Positions 52,967 to 63,218 of a DNA stretch of 64,000 bases are shown in pieces (position 1 is the first letter of the stretch; each line of letters begins with the position of its first letter). The notes beneath the pieces are model-generated. The model saw only the letters and a list, made by a program, of their open reading frames with translations, was not told where the DNA came from and did no database searches. A program made the position numbers and the translations under genes. This DNA is from an uncultured Cytophagales bacterium (GTDB lineage: Bacteria; Bacteroidota; Bacteroidia; Cytophagales; UBA9547): contig CAMFLX010000004.1 in NCBI GenBank assembly GCA_945957555.1, positions 39,028-103,027 on the forward strand, given 5' to 3'.

Positions 52967-54295
52967 TTATTGTTGCCATTGTTTAAACGCAAAGGAAAAA
53001 TCCATCCTTACTTCAGGGTACATTTCATTCTTTCCATTAAATTTTTGTGAATGTACTGATCCATCAACCTTTATGGCAACGTTTTGTATCGGTCTATAAA
53101 CTAAGCCAAGAGATGGTTTAAGGAACTTTCCATCATCGGCAAAGCCAGACTCTTCGTCGCCCCCATACTTCTTATTATTAATAACCTCCGGATTTGACAT
53201 CCAGTCCAAAAATAGATATGGAACAAACTGACCAACTTTTGAATCAATGCTGTAACCTAAGCGCAAGTACCAAGTACTCGAAGTATATGAAACATTGGTT
53301 ACAACATCATTTGTAGTCAATGTGGCATCTGTTTTGGAGGCAGAACCACCCAAGAATCTTTGGCGTTGGTTTTCGTTTATGCCTCCCAACTTAACAAGGG
53401 TAAGAACATTGTCTGCGTTCCTTGTTCCGTTGTGTGGGGATACCCAATATTCTGCTTGAATAAGTAACTTTCCAATATTTTTTTCCACAAAAGCTCCGAA
53501 AACTCCAAATTGATCTTCTTGCATCCATGGTAGAACACCTCCTCTTGGTGAACCGCTACCAAAGGCAACAGTAGAACTTGTTTTGTATTTGGAGTTGATG
53601 CCTGAGGTAAAACCTGAGGTACCGACTATCAATGAAGATGTTTTATATCTTAAATCCCAACCAATAGGTATCACATTTTTTGCTGCCCCTCCCTCACCAT
53701 TTTCAGTAGTTAATGCATACAATAATTCATTGCTCCCAATATCAAAAGCACCATGTACCATAAAATTAGTCGTTCTTGTCAAAAAAAGGTGATCAACGTC
53801 AAAAAGCTCAGGGGGTTCAATACCAATAAATGTTGGAATTTGATCTAATTTCTCGTTGTACAAACCAAATCTTCTATAAATTTTACCTATCCTTACTTGA
53901 AACTTTCTATCGATCTTAAAATTCCCCCAAGCATTCCTTAGCTCTAAACCATCGGTAGAAGTCCGCGCAATATTTAATAATACATCTATATTATCCGTAA
54001 GATTACCAGAACCATATAGATGGAAATTTCTTGCAGGAGTCCACTCAAAAGGTGCATCTTCAAATGTTGTCTTACCATCACTTCCGACAGTTGGGATGTG
54101 ATATGTTTTTTCGGCATAAGTATCAATATATCCGTAAAACTTAAATCGCTTATCTACTACATCAATACCCAATAACTGTTCTATTGACATATCAAATAAG
54201 GAATTGGCATCACCCGATGATGTACTATCCGTTTGTCCGTAATTTGACTCTAATAGAAATAAACTTAATGAAAAAATAAGCAGTTTCCTTTTCAT
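52967..54295 (-). CDS. Porin-like outer-membrane protein
   Basis: A 442-residue beta-barrel protein. The signal peptide (FSLSLFLLESNYGQT) is followed by LFDMSIEQLLGIDVVDKRFK, like the motif in the neighbouring TonB receptor. The rest is alternating strands, including KFYGYIDTYAEKTYHIPTVG and YRRFGLYNEKLDQIPTF, and ends RMDFSFAFKQW with an aromatic C-terminus. No plug domain is present. Substrate is unknown; the context suggests diffusion of the same compound that the TonB receptor takes up. It is 164 bases upstream of that gene on the same strand. Confidence 0.85.
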   Translation of the reverse strand: MKRKLLIFSLSLFLLESNYGQTDSTSSGDANSLFDMSIEQLLGIDVVDKRFKFYGYIDTYAEKTYHIPTVGSDGKTTFEDAPFEWTPARNFHLYGSGNLTDNIDVLLNIARTSTDGLELRNAWGNFKIDRKFQVRIGKIYRRFGLYNEKLDQIPTFIGIEPPELFDVDHLFLTRTTNFMVHGAFDIGSNELLYALTTENGEGGAAKNVIPIGWDLRYKTSSLIVGTSGFTSGINSKYKTSSTVAFGSGSPRGGVLPWMQEDQFGVFGAFVEKNIGKLLIQAEYWVSPHNGTRNADNVLTLVKLGGINENQRQRFLGGSASKTDATLTTNDVVTNVSYTSSTWYLRLGYSIDSKVGQFVPYLFLDWMSNPEVINNKKYGGDEESGFADDGKFLKPSLGLVYRPIQNVAIKVDGSVHSQKFNGKNEMYPEVRMDFSFAFKQWQQ

Positions 54296-54562
54296 AAAAA
54301 TAAGTTAAAATGAAAAAATATGATAATAAAACTGGTTACGCAGATTTAAAATAAAGGTTTTATTGTTTAGAAATACTGCCGCAACACTGACCCATCAAAA
54401 ATACAATACATGCTTAAAATCAGGTTTTTATATAAATAAATAAAACTTATAGAATAATATTAACACCTTTAAAAACTATTACTTTCAGGATTTTACTAGA
54501 CAAAAACACATGTAATATATAATAAAATATTCTCCATAATTATATATAAATATATGAAAATA

Positions 54563-56680
54563 TTAACTTAGAAGTTGGTAAGCAACAGTAGAACAAATAT
54601 AAGCTAGTAAGGTCATACCAACGAATTGCACTATGGGCCACTTCCATGATTTTGTTTCGCGTCTAGTAGTTGCTAATGTACTCACACACTGCATAGACAA
54701 TGCATAAAAGACCAAAAGTGAGACACACATAGCTGTTCCATAAAGCGGCTTACCCGTGTTTGGATCTATTTCCTTTTTAAGCTTTTCTATGATTACCCCA
54801 TCATTCTCTTCCTCACTGCCTAGGTTATATATAGTTGCTATAGTTGGTACAAACACCTCTCTTGCTGCAAAGGAGGTTAAAAGAGCAATTCCTACTTTCC
54901 AGTCGTATCCCATTGGGGCGATGACTGGCTCGATCATCTTACCAAAATGCCCCGCATAAGATGCTTCCATTTTTTTGCCGGCAAGTATGTTTTTATATTC
55001 CTCTTTAGATAATTTTTGGGACACATAGATTTGATTTGAGGCGATTTCTGCATCCTTCATAGCCTTACTCGGTCCATAATAGGACAGAAAGGTAAGGATA
55101 ATAGAAACTGCAACTATGATTTTGCCAGCTTCAAAAACAAAAGATTTTACTTTTTCAACAATGCTGATGAATACGTTGTACCAATTGGGGATCTTCAATG
55201 AGGGTAATTCCATTACAAAAAAAGAAGAGTGCTTGATTGTAATGATTTTTTTCAAGGCATAAGCACATACGATTGCCACAAAAAAACCAAGAAGGTAAAG
55301 GCTCATAAATACCAAGGCCTGAAGTCCAACAATGCCAAAATAATAAGTATTAGGAACAAATATTCCAATAAGAATGGTATACACAGGAATTCTCGCTGAA
55401 CAACTAATTAATGGAGTGACTAATAGAGTAATGAGTCGATCTTTGGGATTATCAATGGTTCTTGTAGCCATAATGGCTGGTACAGCACACGCCACGCTAG
55501 AAAATAGAGGAATTACACTTCTGCCATTCATACCGACTTTTCGCATAAGTTTATCTGTAATAAATACGGCCCTCGCCATATAACCACTTTCCTCCAAGAT
55601 ACCAAGGAACAAAAACAGCAATGCGATCTGAGGAATAAAAACCAACACTCCAAAAACTCCTGCTAAAAGTCCATCAGACAACAGTTTTGCAAAAACCGAT
55701 TCTCCACAAACTTTGTGAGCATTGTCTAGAGCCCAACCACCAAACATCTCTATCCAATCCATCGGAAAAGATGATAAATAGAAAACGATTTGAATCACCA
55801 AAAATATGAGGCCTAACAAAGTAAAATAGCCCCATAGCTTATGAACCATAATAGCATCTAGTGCCTCAGCGATTTTACTGTAGTTAGTCTTGCTAAGATC
55901 TATGATTGATTGGTCATAAATACCACTAATCGTCTCGTATCGCTTGATATTTTCTTTTGCTTGAGCGGGAATAGATTTGAATTGTTCTTGCTTGACGAGT
56001 TCTTGAATAAGCTTTTTTTCGTGATAGGATACAAAACTCAGGTCTTCAAAATGATGTGTAGTAAGTATTGATTTATAAATGAGATTTTGTTGCGTAAGCG
56101 CTTGAACCTTTTCTCCAATAGATATTAACTTTTCATCAAGGGGTATATTTAGATTAACTAATTGAAAATCACATTCAACTATTTTATTCTTTAATTCTTC
56201 TATGCCCTGACCTGTTCTGCTGTTAATCTTAACCACTGTGCAACCTAGCGCAAGGCTTAGTTTTTGAGAGTCTATATCAATTCCTTGGTCATTAGCCACA
56301 TCATTCATAGTAAGTGCTACTATAATGGGAAATCCTAAGTCTGCAACTTGTGTAAATAAGAGCAAGCTTCGTCGTAAATTACTGGCATCAACTACTGCAA
56401 CAATTGCTTCAGGGTGATCTGGATTTCTTTCATTGGCTAGGAGCTCTAGCACAATTCTTTCATCTAACGTTTTTGGATAAACACTATATACACCTGGAAG
56501 ATCTGTAATTGAAATTTTTTTTTCCTGGTGTATAAAATCTCCCTTTTTTTTGTCAACAGTAACCCCGCTATAATTTCCGACTTTTTGATTGAGGCCAGTA
56601 AGGACATTAAACAAAGAAGATTTGCCTGTATTAGGATTGCCTACCAAAGCAATGTTTACAAACAACTTTTTTCTAGGCAT
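54563..56680 (-). CDS. feoB: Ferrous iron transport protein B
   Basis: About 705 residues. The cytoplasmic G domain starts MPRKKLFVNIALVGNPNTGK, with G1 NPNTGKSS, G3 DLPG and G4 TMND near 120. A helical GDI-like part is followed by about eight membrane spans (about 285-705) with two Gate motifs (GVFGVLVFIPQIALLFLF and SVACAVPAIMATRTI). It moves Fe2+ into the cell. The start at 56680 is chosen because an upstream ATG (56701) would give a deeper overlap with feoA; overlap here is eight bases. Confidence 0.95.
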   Translation of the reverse strand: MPRKKLFVNIALVGNPNTGKSSLFNVLTGLNQKVGNYSGVTVDKKKGDFIHQEKKISITDLPGVYSVYPKTLDERIVLELLANERNPDHPEAIVAVVDASNLRRSLLLFTQVADLGFPIIVALTMNDVANDQGIDIDSQKLSLALGCTVVKINSRTGQGIEELKNKIVECDFQLVNLNIPLDEKLISIGEKVQALTQQNLIYKSILTTHHFEDLSFVSYHEKKLIQELVKQEQFKSIPAQAKENIKRYETISGIYDQSIIDLSKTNYSKIAEALDAIMVHKLWGYFTLLGLIFLVIQIVFYLSSFPMDWIEMFGGWALDNAHKVCGESVFAKLLSDGLLAGVFGVLVFIPQIALLFLFLGILEESGYMARAVFITDKLMRKVGMNGRSVIPLFSSVACAVPAIMATRTIDNPKDRLITLLVTPLISCSARIPVYTILIGIFVPNTYYFGIVGLQALVFMSLYLLGFFVAIVCAYALKKIITIKHSSFFVMELPSLKIPNWYNVFISIVEKVKSFVFEAGKIIVAVSIILTFLSYYGPSKAMKDAEIASNQIYVSQKLSKEEYKNILAGKKMEASYAGHFGKMIEPVIAPMGYDWKVGIALLTSFAAREVFVPTIATIYNLGSEEENDGVIIEKLKKEIDPNTGKPLYGTAMCVSLLVFYALSMQCVSTLATTRRETKSWKWPIVQFVGMTLLAYICSTVAYQLLS

Positions 56681-56915
56681 TATTATTCGTTTCAACATCA
56701 ACTAAGGACGCTTCCTCCTTACCAATAGAAAGATTATTACCGTTAATACAAAAGCACATTGGACCACCTAATGGGGCTTTATGCTTCATCTTAACCTCAC
56801 ATCCAGGAACGCAACCCATTTCTATCAATCGAACCGATAGTTCCTCGTTCTTATATGAAACAACTTTAGCTTTGTCGCCTATCTTTAAATCGCCTAGTGT
56901 CTTTCTCACAAGCAT
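56673..56915 (-). CDS. feoA: Ferrous iron transport protein A
   Basis: An 80-residue SH3-like protein. It starts MLVRKTLGDLKIGDKAKVV, with conserved VRLIEMGCVPGCEV and MCFCINGNNLSI. FeoA assists FeoB and is always small and cytoplasmic. It overlaps feoB by eight bases, so the pair is co-translated, and it has a standard promoter 21 bases upstream. Confidence 0.95.
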   Translation of the reverse strand: MLVRKTLGDLKIGDKAKVVSYKNEELSVRLIEMGCVPGCEVKMKHKAPLGGPMCFCINGNNLSIGKEEASLVDVETNNNA

Positions 56916-56935
56916 TTATTTAGAATAAATATAAA

Positions 56936-56966
56936 CAAAGGTATGCATAAATTATGTAACCACAAA
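56936..56966 (-). promoter_or_regulatory. Bacteroidota-type promoter of feoAB
   Basis: On the minus strand TTTG (56966-56963), 19 bases, then TACCTTTG (56943-56936) match TTTG-N19-TAnnTTTG exactly. The feoA start is 20 bases further. No Fur-box-like palindrome was clear around it. Confidence 0.78.
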
Positions 56967-57022
56967 TCTCTCGATAAGATATTCAACATTTTAAACATAC
57001 CAACTCAAATCTACAGCACTTA

Positions 57023-58951
57023 TTACTTGCTAACGTAAATAGCAGTTTTTTGATTCAAGATAAGCCATTCAGTAGCTTGAATATGTGAATAAGCAATATT
57101 CTTTAAAGAATCTGCGGCAGACCGATGGGAATCTATATATTCGTTAAGATCATTTTCTTTGTATTTATAAAGCGACTCCTTGCCCCCATCTCTTGCCACA
57201 TAGAGCCATTCATTGCTCATACAAGCGATCTTGTTGTCTGCTGAAAAATATATGGCTTTTCTATGTGTCTTATTTAGATCGACTCCCATAGTATTGTTTA
57301 CAAATTGCTTATTCAAGAGCCCCATTACTGTTGGGAACACATCAATTTGCCCTCCAAGTTGTTGTTTTGATTCTGGTTTAAATATTTCTGGCGCATAAAC
57401 TATAAAAGGTATATGGTGGTACGAAAGCGTTAAATCGTAATAATTTTTACCTACCACTGCGCCATGATCTGCCACAAAAACAAAAACTGTCTTTTTAAAC
57501 CAAGGCTGTTTTGAGGCCAACTTCAACATCTTCCCTATTGACCAATCCGCATACTCCACTATGGCCTCTTTAATATTACCATGCTTTGGCTTAAAAGGAA
57601 TATTGGTTGGAAGTGCATAAGGAGGATGATCACTGGTGGTCAGCATAGTTGCAAAAAAAGGCTTATTGGTAAATGCCCTTTGGTTAAGTTCTTCAATGGC
57701 AAATTCAAACATATAGTCATCAGGTACTCCATAAGTACCTATTGACTTTTCTTTTGGATAGATTTCGCTGGAGTATAACGTGTCAAAGGCATTTTTTTTT
57801 GTAAATACCGCCAAATTATCAAACCCTGGATCATGGGTCGTAAAAAACATTGTTTGATACCCTTCACTTTTAAGTACATGTGGCCATCCATGATAGGCGT
57901 TTATGGGTACTGTGGCCATGGGACGGACTCTTTTTAAGGCAGGAAATGAATATAGTGTAGAAAAAACCCCGTTATTGGTGTGGATACCAGCACTGTATAT
58001 ATTGTCAAACGAGATTCCTAACCGGGCTACACTATCAAGGTTTGGCGTAAGATTATTAGGATTACCAAATCGAGATAGTTTTGCAGCAGACATACTTTCC
58101 ATTAAGACCAAAACCACATTGTAGTTTAGACTTGTAGTGTCACCCTTTATGTACCTAGCAATGGGGGAAATAGATGCCAGTTGATCATCTGCTTGAAGGT
58201 ATTCATGGCAATTTTCAAGGGCCATCCTGTCATCCATTAAACTGACTTTATTCGAAATACTTTTAATGAACGTAAAAACCGGATTGAGTCCTAATTGATT
58301 ATAAAAAGGACTCACTGAAAAAAATGCATCCCCTTCCCTAAGTGGTGCATCTATTCTCCCTCTCAATGAAAGAAAGACCAATGCCGACAATAAAACGGCT
58401 CCCACATATTTAGAAGTTCTCAGTACAGGCTGCTCAAGTGCGCGCATCCTGCTATTAAAGATACGTATCACCATATAAACAATAATACCCGAAACTACCA
58501 AAAACAAAATAAGTGATACCAAATATTGGGGTTCAGAAAATATCAAACTCAGCACAGAGGTAGGTGTACCCATCCAGCTAAGTACTGCTTGGGTAATGTG
58601 AGATTGAAAATATTCAAAATAGGCTACATTAGCCACTCCGATCATCAGAGCTAAAACTATTCCTAAAATAGTGATGTACATAGATGTTCTGTACAAAATA
58701 GATTTCTTGGATGTATAAAATTCTGAAATCACCCATATCACGTATGGGATTACCAATAGATAAGCGATAATAAGGGTATCAAACATAAAACCCTTTTTCA
58801 TAGCACCTATCACATATTTCCCCCAGGCAATATTTTCAAAATCCAATTCATTAAATAATAATATGATTCTTAAAATCGAAAATGTGGCTAAAAACAACAA
58901 ATATAGCCCCAGCGCAATTTTTACAAAATGAGGTATTTTATTTTCTTTCAC
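57023..58951 (-). CDS. LTA-synthase-family sulfatase-fold membrane enzyme
   Basis: A 642-residue protein with about five N-terminal spans (about 8-30, 55-75, 90-112, 143-165, 183-200) and a large periplasmic alkaline-phosphatase-like domain (about 270-600). Motifs are VLVLMESMSAAKLSRFG (first metal site), LTPNLDSVARLGISFDN, IHTNNGVFSTLYSFP holding the likely Thr nucleophile, and VADHGAVVG. The family transfers phosphoglycerol or phosphoethanolamine to surface glycans or lipids. Bacteroidota lack lipoteichoic acid, so a modified glycan or lipid is a more likely acceptor. It ends near the feoAB promoter region. Confidence 0.93.
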   Translation of the reverse strand: MKENKIPHFVKIALGLYLLFLATFSILRIILLFNELDFENIAWGKYVIGAMKKGFMFDTLIIAYLLVIPYVIWVISEFYTSKKSILYRTSMYITILGIVLALMIGVANVAYFEYFQSHITQAVLSWMGTPTSVLSLIFSEPQYLVSLILFLVVSGIIVYMVIRIFNSRMRALEQPVLRTSKYVGAVLLSALVFLSLRGRIDAPLREGDAFFSVSPFYNQLGLNPVFTFIKSISNKVSLMDDRMALENCHEYLQADDQLASISPIARYIKGDTTSLNYNVVLVLMESMSAAKLSRFGNPNNLTPNLDSVARLGISFDNIYSAGIHTNNGVFSTLYSFPALKRVRPMATVPINAYHGWPHVLKSEGYQTMFFTTHDPGFDNLAVFTKKNAFDTLYSSEIYPKEKSIGTYGVPDDYMFEFAIEELNQRAFTNKPFFATMLTTSDHPPYALPTNIPFKPKHGNIKEAIVEYADWSIGKMLKLASKQPWFKKTVFVFVADHGAVVGKNYYDLTLSYHHIPFIVYAPEIFKPESKQQLGGQIDVFPTVMGLLNKQFVNNTMGVDLNKTHRKAIYFSADNKIACMSNEWLYVARDGGKESLYKYKENDLNEYIDSHRSAADSLKNIAYSHIQATEWLILNQKTAIYVSK

Positions 58952-59188
58952 TTAAGTATAGATTTTTCATGTAAAAAACTTAACCGTAAAGTTACATTTT
59001 TTTAACAAAATACTAATATTGAATTGACCATATACCCCACTTAACTACTTCGAGCCGATCGACATATTCGCTTTAAGTGAATCCATTACCACAAAAACCA
59101 CTTTTACGATCGTGTTAATAAAAAGTCTTATTAAAGCATCAAATCTTTGGAACAAATAAGATAATTTTGTTAAAATTTCAGAAATCAG

Positions 59189-61030
59189 TTGAAGACATAT
59201 CTCAGAGTCATTTCATTTATCAAGCCATTCAGTAAATATGCAGTACCGTTCTTTGTATTTACCATACTTTCGGTACTCTTTTACATGCTAACATTCTACA
59301 TGTTAATTCCGATGCTTGACATCATATTCAATCAGTATAAGGACAACGTGGTAGTTACAATGCCAAAGTTTGCACTTAACAAAGAATATACGAACCAATT
59401 GTTGCTTTACTATTATGCAAAGGTTCAAGAAAGTGGGTTTTTGGGCAAAAGTGGCTCCTTGATTTTGGTTTGCATAGTGATCTTAACCAGTAATTTCCTT
59501 ACCAACTTCTTCAAGTTTTTTTCGATCAGAATTATGCAAGAGGCCAAAAAAGAAGTTACCTCTAAGATTCGGCAAACACTCTACAACAAACTGATTCAGA
59601 TGGAAGTGGGCTACTTCTCCGAAGCTCGCAAAGGTGAAATGCTTACAAAGTTCACTTTTGATATCGTAAATATTGAACAAATGGTGGCTGATACGCTCAA
59701 AGCGTTTTTCAGAGAACCTATTATGATCATTTCCACCTTATCGCTCTTGATCTTCATCTCTTGGAAACTCACTATCATTGCAGCATTTGTTTTGCCAATC
59801 GGAGGCGTTTTTATTGGTATGACTACAAAAAGACTGCGTAAGCAAGCCAAAATTATTAATGATACGAATGGGACCATGCTGAGCATCACAGACGAGTCGA
59901 TCGGTGGACTAAGGGTGATCAAATCTTTTGCAGCAGAACTTTTTCTGTCAAAAAAGTATGCAGAAATAAACGAACTTAATGCCAAAGAGAAACGCAAGCA
60001 AGACATTAGGGTAGACTTCTCTTCCCTGTTTTCCGAGTTCTCAGGTATCAGTATGGCAGCTTTGATCGTTTTCGTGGGTGGAAGTATGATCATTGCAGGA
60101 GAATCTGACCTTAAAGGCAGTGAATTCATCACCTACTTAGCCATATTCTCACAAATTCTGGTTCCTGCCAAAAGCTTGGTAAGCTGTATTAGTTCCATTC
60201 AAAAAGGTATCGTATCTGGCGAAAAGGTATTTGAAATCATAGACAGAGAAGAAACCATCAAAGACCATCCTCAGAGCGTAGAACTAAAAACCTTTGAAAA
60301 AAGCATCAATTTTGAAAACGTATCTTTTAAATACAACCAAAACTATGTGTTAAAAAACATCAACTTAGAAATTCCTAAGGGGAAAACCGTAGCTCTTGTA
60401 GGACCATCGGGCAGTGGCAAATCGACCTTGGCAGACTTGGTGTCCAGATTTTATGACATAGAAGAGGGACGGATTTCCTTTGATGGCAATAATGTCAAAG
60501 ATCTTAAAATCAAAAGTATTAGAGAAAAGATCGGGATTGTTGCTCAAGAAGCAGTTCTGTTCAATGATACTATTTATAATAATATTGCTTTTGGAGATCC
60601 CAAGGCAACTAGAGAACAGGTAGAGAATGCAGCTAAGATTGCCAATGCTCATGAATTCATAGAAAAATCAGAAAATGGTTATGAGACAACGATTGGTGAT
60701 CGGGGCAATAAACTTTCTGGAGGACAAAAACAACGTTTAAGCATTGCTAGGGCCATCCTTAAAAATCCAGAAATATTAATTTTGGACGAGGCTACCTCGG
60801 CTCTTGATACTGAATCTGAACGATTGGTACAAGATGCTCTGAACAACCTTATGAATAACAGAACTTCTCTTGTAATCGCACACAGACTCAGCACTATACA
60901 ACACGCAGACATTATTGTAGTATTGAGTGACGGTCAAATTATTGAAAAAGGGACCCACCAAGAACTTCTTGCGCAACAAGGACTCTACAGTAAACTAGTT
61001 ACACTTCAAAGCAACATCACATTGTCATGA
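59189..61030 (+). CDS. MsbA-like ABC exporter, TTG start
   Basis: A 613-residue half-transporter with six membrane spans (about 20-310) and a C-terminal ATPase. Walker A is GPSGSGKST (about 404), the signature LSGGQKQR (about 508), Walker [13 protein letters not shown] (about 529) and the H loop IAHRLST. Family members flip lipid A or other lipids, or export peptides. The only in-frame start is TTG at 59189, since a stop codon lies 18 bases upstream and the next ATG is inside the first membrane segment. It overlaps the downstream isomerase gene as ATGA. Confidence 0.94.
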   Translation: MKTYLRVISFIKPFSKYAVPFFVFTILSVLFYMLTFYMLIPMLDIIFNQYKDNVVVTMPKFALNKEYTNQLLLYYYAKVQESGFLGKSGSLILVCIVILTSNFLTNFFKFFSIRIMQEAKKEVTSKIRQTLYNKLIQMEVGYFSEARKGEMLTKFTFDIVNIEQMVADTLKAFFREPIMIISTLSLLIFISWKLTIIAAFVLPIGGVFIGMTTKRLRKQAKIINDTNGTMLSITDESIGGLRVIKSFAAELFLSKKYAEINELNAKEKRKQDIRVDFSSLFSEFSGISMAALIVFVGGSMIIAGESDLKGSEFITYLAIFSQILVPAKSLVSCISSIQKGIVSGEKVFEIIDREETIKDHPQSVELKTFEKSINFENVSFKYNQNYVLKNINLEIPKGKTVALVGPSGSGKSTLADLVSRFYDIEEGRISFDGNNVKDLKIKSIREKIGIVAQEAVLFNDTIYNNIAFGDPKATREQVENAAKIANAHEFIEKSENGYETTIGDRGNKLSGGQKQRLSIARAILKNPEILILDEATSALDTESERLVQDALNNLMNNRTSLVIAHRLSTIQHADIIVVLSDGQIIEKGTHQELLAQQGLYSKLVTLQSNITLS

Positions 61031-61605
61031 GCCAAATCGCTTTCATAAAGGACGAATTAATGACTTCCGCCAAAGTCCTAAGTGACTTTTTGGCCAATGA
61101 AGAAAATCTTCATAAAATCAACCATGCGGGCGACCTCATGATAAAAGCGGTGCTTGATGGCTGCAAACTCATTTCCTGTGGTAATGGAGGTTCCTCATGT
61201 GATGCCATGCACTTTTCTGAAGAACTTACTGGAAAATATAGAGAGCACAGAAGGGCTATACCTGCATTATCAATCTCAGAACCTGGGCACATTACTTGTG
61301 TAGGAAACGATTATGGCTACGCTCACATTTTTTCAAGATACTTAGAGGCTCTAGGGAAAGAGGGTGATGTCTTATTGGCCATTACGACCAGTGGTAATTC
61401 GGAGAATGTGATCAATGCTGCTAAACTTGCTAAAGAATTGGGCATGAAAGTAATTGGTCTTACGGGTAAGGACGGTGGCAAGCTTGCCCCACTTTGTGAC
61501 GTGGAGATTAGAGTGCCACATTTTGGTTATGCTGATCGTGTCCAAGAAGTACATATAAAAGTTATTCACATCCTAATGGGACTCATAGAAAAAGGTGTTT
61601 GTTAG
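61027..61605 (+). CDS. gmhA: SIS-domain phosphoheptose isomerase-like
   Basis: A 192-residue SIS enzyme. It has [20 protein letters not shown] (about 55-74) with the sugar-phosphate-binding serines, [18 protein letters not shown] near 98, [17 protein letters not shown] near 117 and the C-terminal [13 protein letters not shown]. This is the GmhA pattern (sedoheptulose-7-phosphate to D-glycero-D-manno-heptose-7-phosphate for lipopolysaccharide core). It begins in the last codon of the ABC exporter gene, so the two are coupled, consistent with outer-membrane lipid or glycan synthesis. Confidence 0.93.
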   Translation: MSQIAFIKDELMTSAKVLSDFLANEENLHKINHAGDLMIKAVLDGCKLISCGNGGSSCDAMHFSEELTGKYREHRRAIPALSISEPGHITCVGNDYGYAHIFSRYLEALGKEGDVLLAITTSGNSENVINAAKLAKELGMKVIGLTGKDGGKLAPLCDVEIRVPHFGYADRVQEVHIKVIHILMGLIEKGVC

Positions 61606-61706
61606 TATGTTTTTTGGAATAAACTCATTTAAAATTCGAAACTTATAATTGAGAATTATTAAATAATATCCCTAATTTCGCTTTTTAGAATTGAATTTTG
61701 CACACA

Positions 61707-63191
61707 ATGGCAGAGAAAGAAAAGAATCAGATAGAGAACGCAACATTAAAAAAGATCATTTCCCATGCTAAAGAGTACGGTTTCGTATTCCCTTCCAGTG
61801 AAATATATGATGGCTTGCAAGCTGTATATGACTATGGTCAATATGGAGTAGAGCTTAAGAACAACCTTAAGAGTCTATGGTGGAAAACAATGACTCATTT
61901 TTATGAAAACATTGTGGGCATAGATGCTGCTATATTTATGCACCCTACTACTTGGAAAGCTTCTGGCCACGTAGACGGCTTTAGCGATCCAATGATTGAC
62001 AATAAAGACAGCAAGAAAAGATACAGAGTAGATCACTTGATCGAAGCCCACATAGAAACTTTAAAAGACCTTGGCCAAAAAGATAAGGCTCAAGAGGTGG
62101 AAGATAAGATGAATGCGCTCATCAAAGAAGACAATCTAGCAGGATTGAGAGAATTGATCATTGATGAGAAAATCAAATGTCAAGTATCTGGCACCAGCAA
62201 CTGGACGGAAGTACGTCAATTCAACTTAATGTTCTCTACCAAAGTTGGTTCTGTGGCAGAAGAAGCAGAAACTATATACTTACGCCCAGAGACCGCACAA
62301 GGTATTTTTGTAAACTTCCTCAATGTACAAAAGTCTGGCCGTATGAAGGTTCCTTTTGGAATCGCTCAGATCGGTAAAGCTTTCCGTAACGAGATCGTAG
62401 CGCGTCAGTTCATTTTCCGTATGCGCGAATTTGAACAAATGGAAATGCAGTTTTTTGTGCGTCCTGGCACAGAGATTGAATGGTACAACACTTGGAAAGA
62501 GGCTCGTAAAGCTTGGCATTTAGCCTTAGGTATTCCTGCAGACAAGATCAAATTTCATGATCACGAAAAACTTGCACACTATGCCAATGCTGCGGTAGAT
62601 ATCGAGTATGAGTTTCCATTTGGATTCAAAGAAATTGAAGGTATTCACTCTCGCACAGATTTTGATTTGAAAAATCATCAACAATATTCTGGCAAAAAAC
62701 AACAATATTTTGATACAGAGATCAACCAAAACTACATCCCTTATGTAGTAGAGACTTCTGTAGGTGCTGACCGCACGTTCTTGGTACAACTTTGTAATGC
62801 TTACACGGAAGAAGTAGTGGGCGAAGGTGAAAACCAAAAGGAAAGGGTTTACTTAAAATTCCATCCCGCTTTGGCACCAATCAAAGCTGCAATCTTCCCA
62901 TTGACCAAAAAAGATGGTCTTCCAGAAATAGCTCAAAAGATATATCAAGACTTAAAAATAGACTTTAATGTCTTTTATGAAGAAAAAGATGCTATTGGAA
63001 AGCGTTACACGCGTCAAGATTTGATCGGAACGCCTTTCTGTATCGTTGTAGACCACCAAACACTGGAAGACAATACAGTAACGGTACGTTATAGAGATAC
63101 CTTAGCGCAAGAGCGTGTACAGATCTCTGAACTTCAAGATATCATTGCAAAAGCCACATCGTTTAGGGGCATTCTAGAGCAATTGAAATAA
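61707..63191 (+). CDS. glyS: Glycine--tRNA ligase (single-chain)
   Basis: A 494-residue class II synthetase of the homodimeric type. Motif 2 and neighbours are seen in IGKAFRNEIVARQFIFRMREF (core FRNEIVAR), with RPETAQGIFVNFLNV before it and ETSVGADRTFLVQL (motif 3) near 350. A C-terminal anticodon-binding domain follows (about 390-494, LAPIKAAIFPLTKKDGL). Charges tRNA-Gly. The start is ATG at 61707; a TTG nine bases upstream would add three residues but is less likely. Confidence 0.97.
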   Translation: MAEKEKNQIENATLKKIISHAKEYGFVFPSSEIYDGLQAVYDYGQYGVELKNNLKSLWWKTMTHFYENIVGIDAAIFMHPTTWKASGHVDGFSDPMIDNKDSKKRYRVDHLIEAHIETLKDLGQKDKAQEVEDKMNALIKEDNLAGLRELIIDEKIKCQVSGTSNWTEVRQFNLMFSTKVGSVAEEAETIYLRPETAQGIFVNFLNVQKSGRMKVPFGIAQIGKAFRNEIVARQFIFRMREFEQMEMQFFVRPGTEIEWYNTWKEARKAWHLALGIPADKIKFHDHEKLAHYANAAVDIEYEFPFGFKEIEGIHSRTDFDLKNHQQYSGKKQQYFDTEINQNYIPYVVETSVGADRTFLVQLCNAYTEEVVGEGENQKERVYLKFHPALAPIKAAIFPLTKKDGLPEIAQKIYQDLKIDFNVFYEEKDAIGKRYTRQDLIGTPFCIVVDHQTLEDNTVTVRYRDTLAQERVQISELQDIIAKATSFRGILEQLK

Positions 63192-63218
63192 AATCCAACA
63201 TTGTCATATCATATTTAG

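Noticed and set aside
54296..54562. Possible regulatory structure between feoB end and the porin gene
   Set aside because: Only very AT-rich sequence with weak, imperfect hairpins.
59611..60132. A 173-residue minus-strand open frame inside the ABC exporter gene
   Set aside because: Antisense shadow of a membrane-span region.
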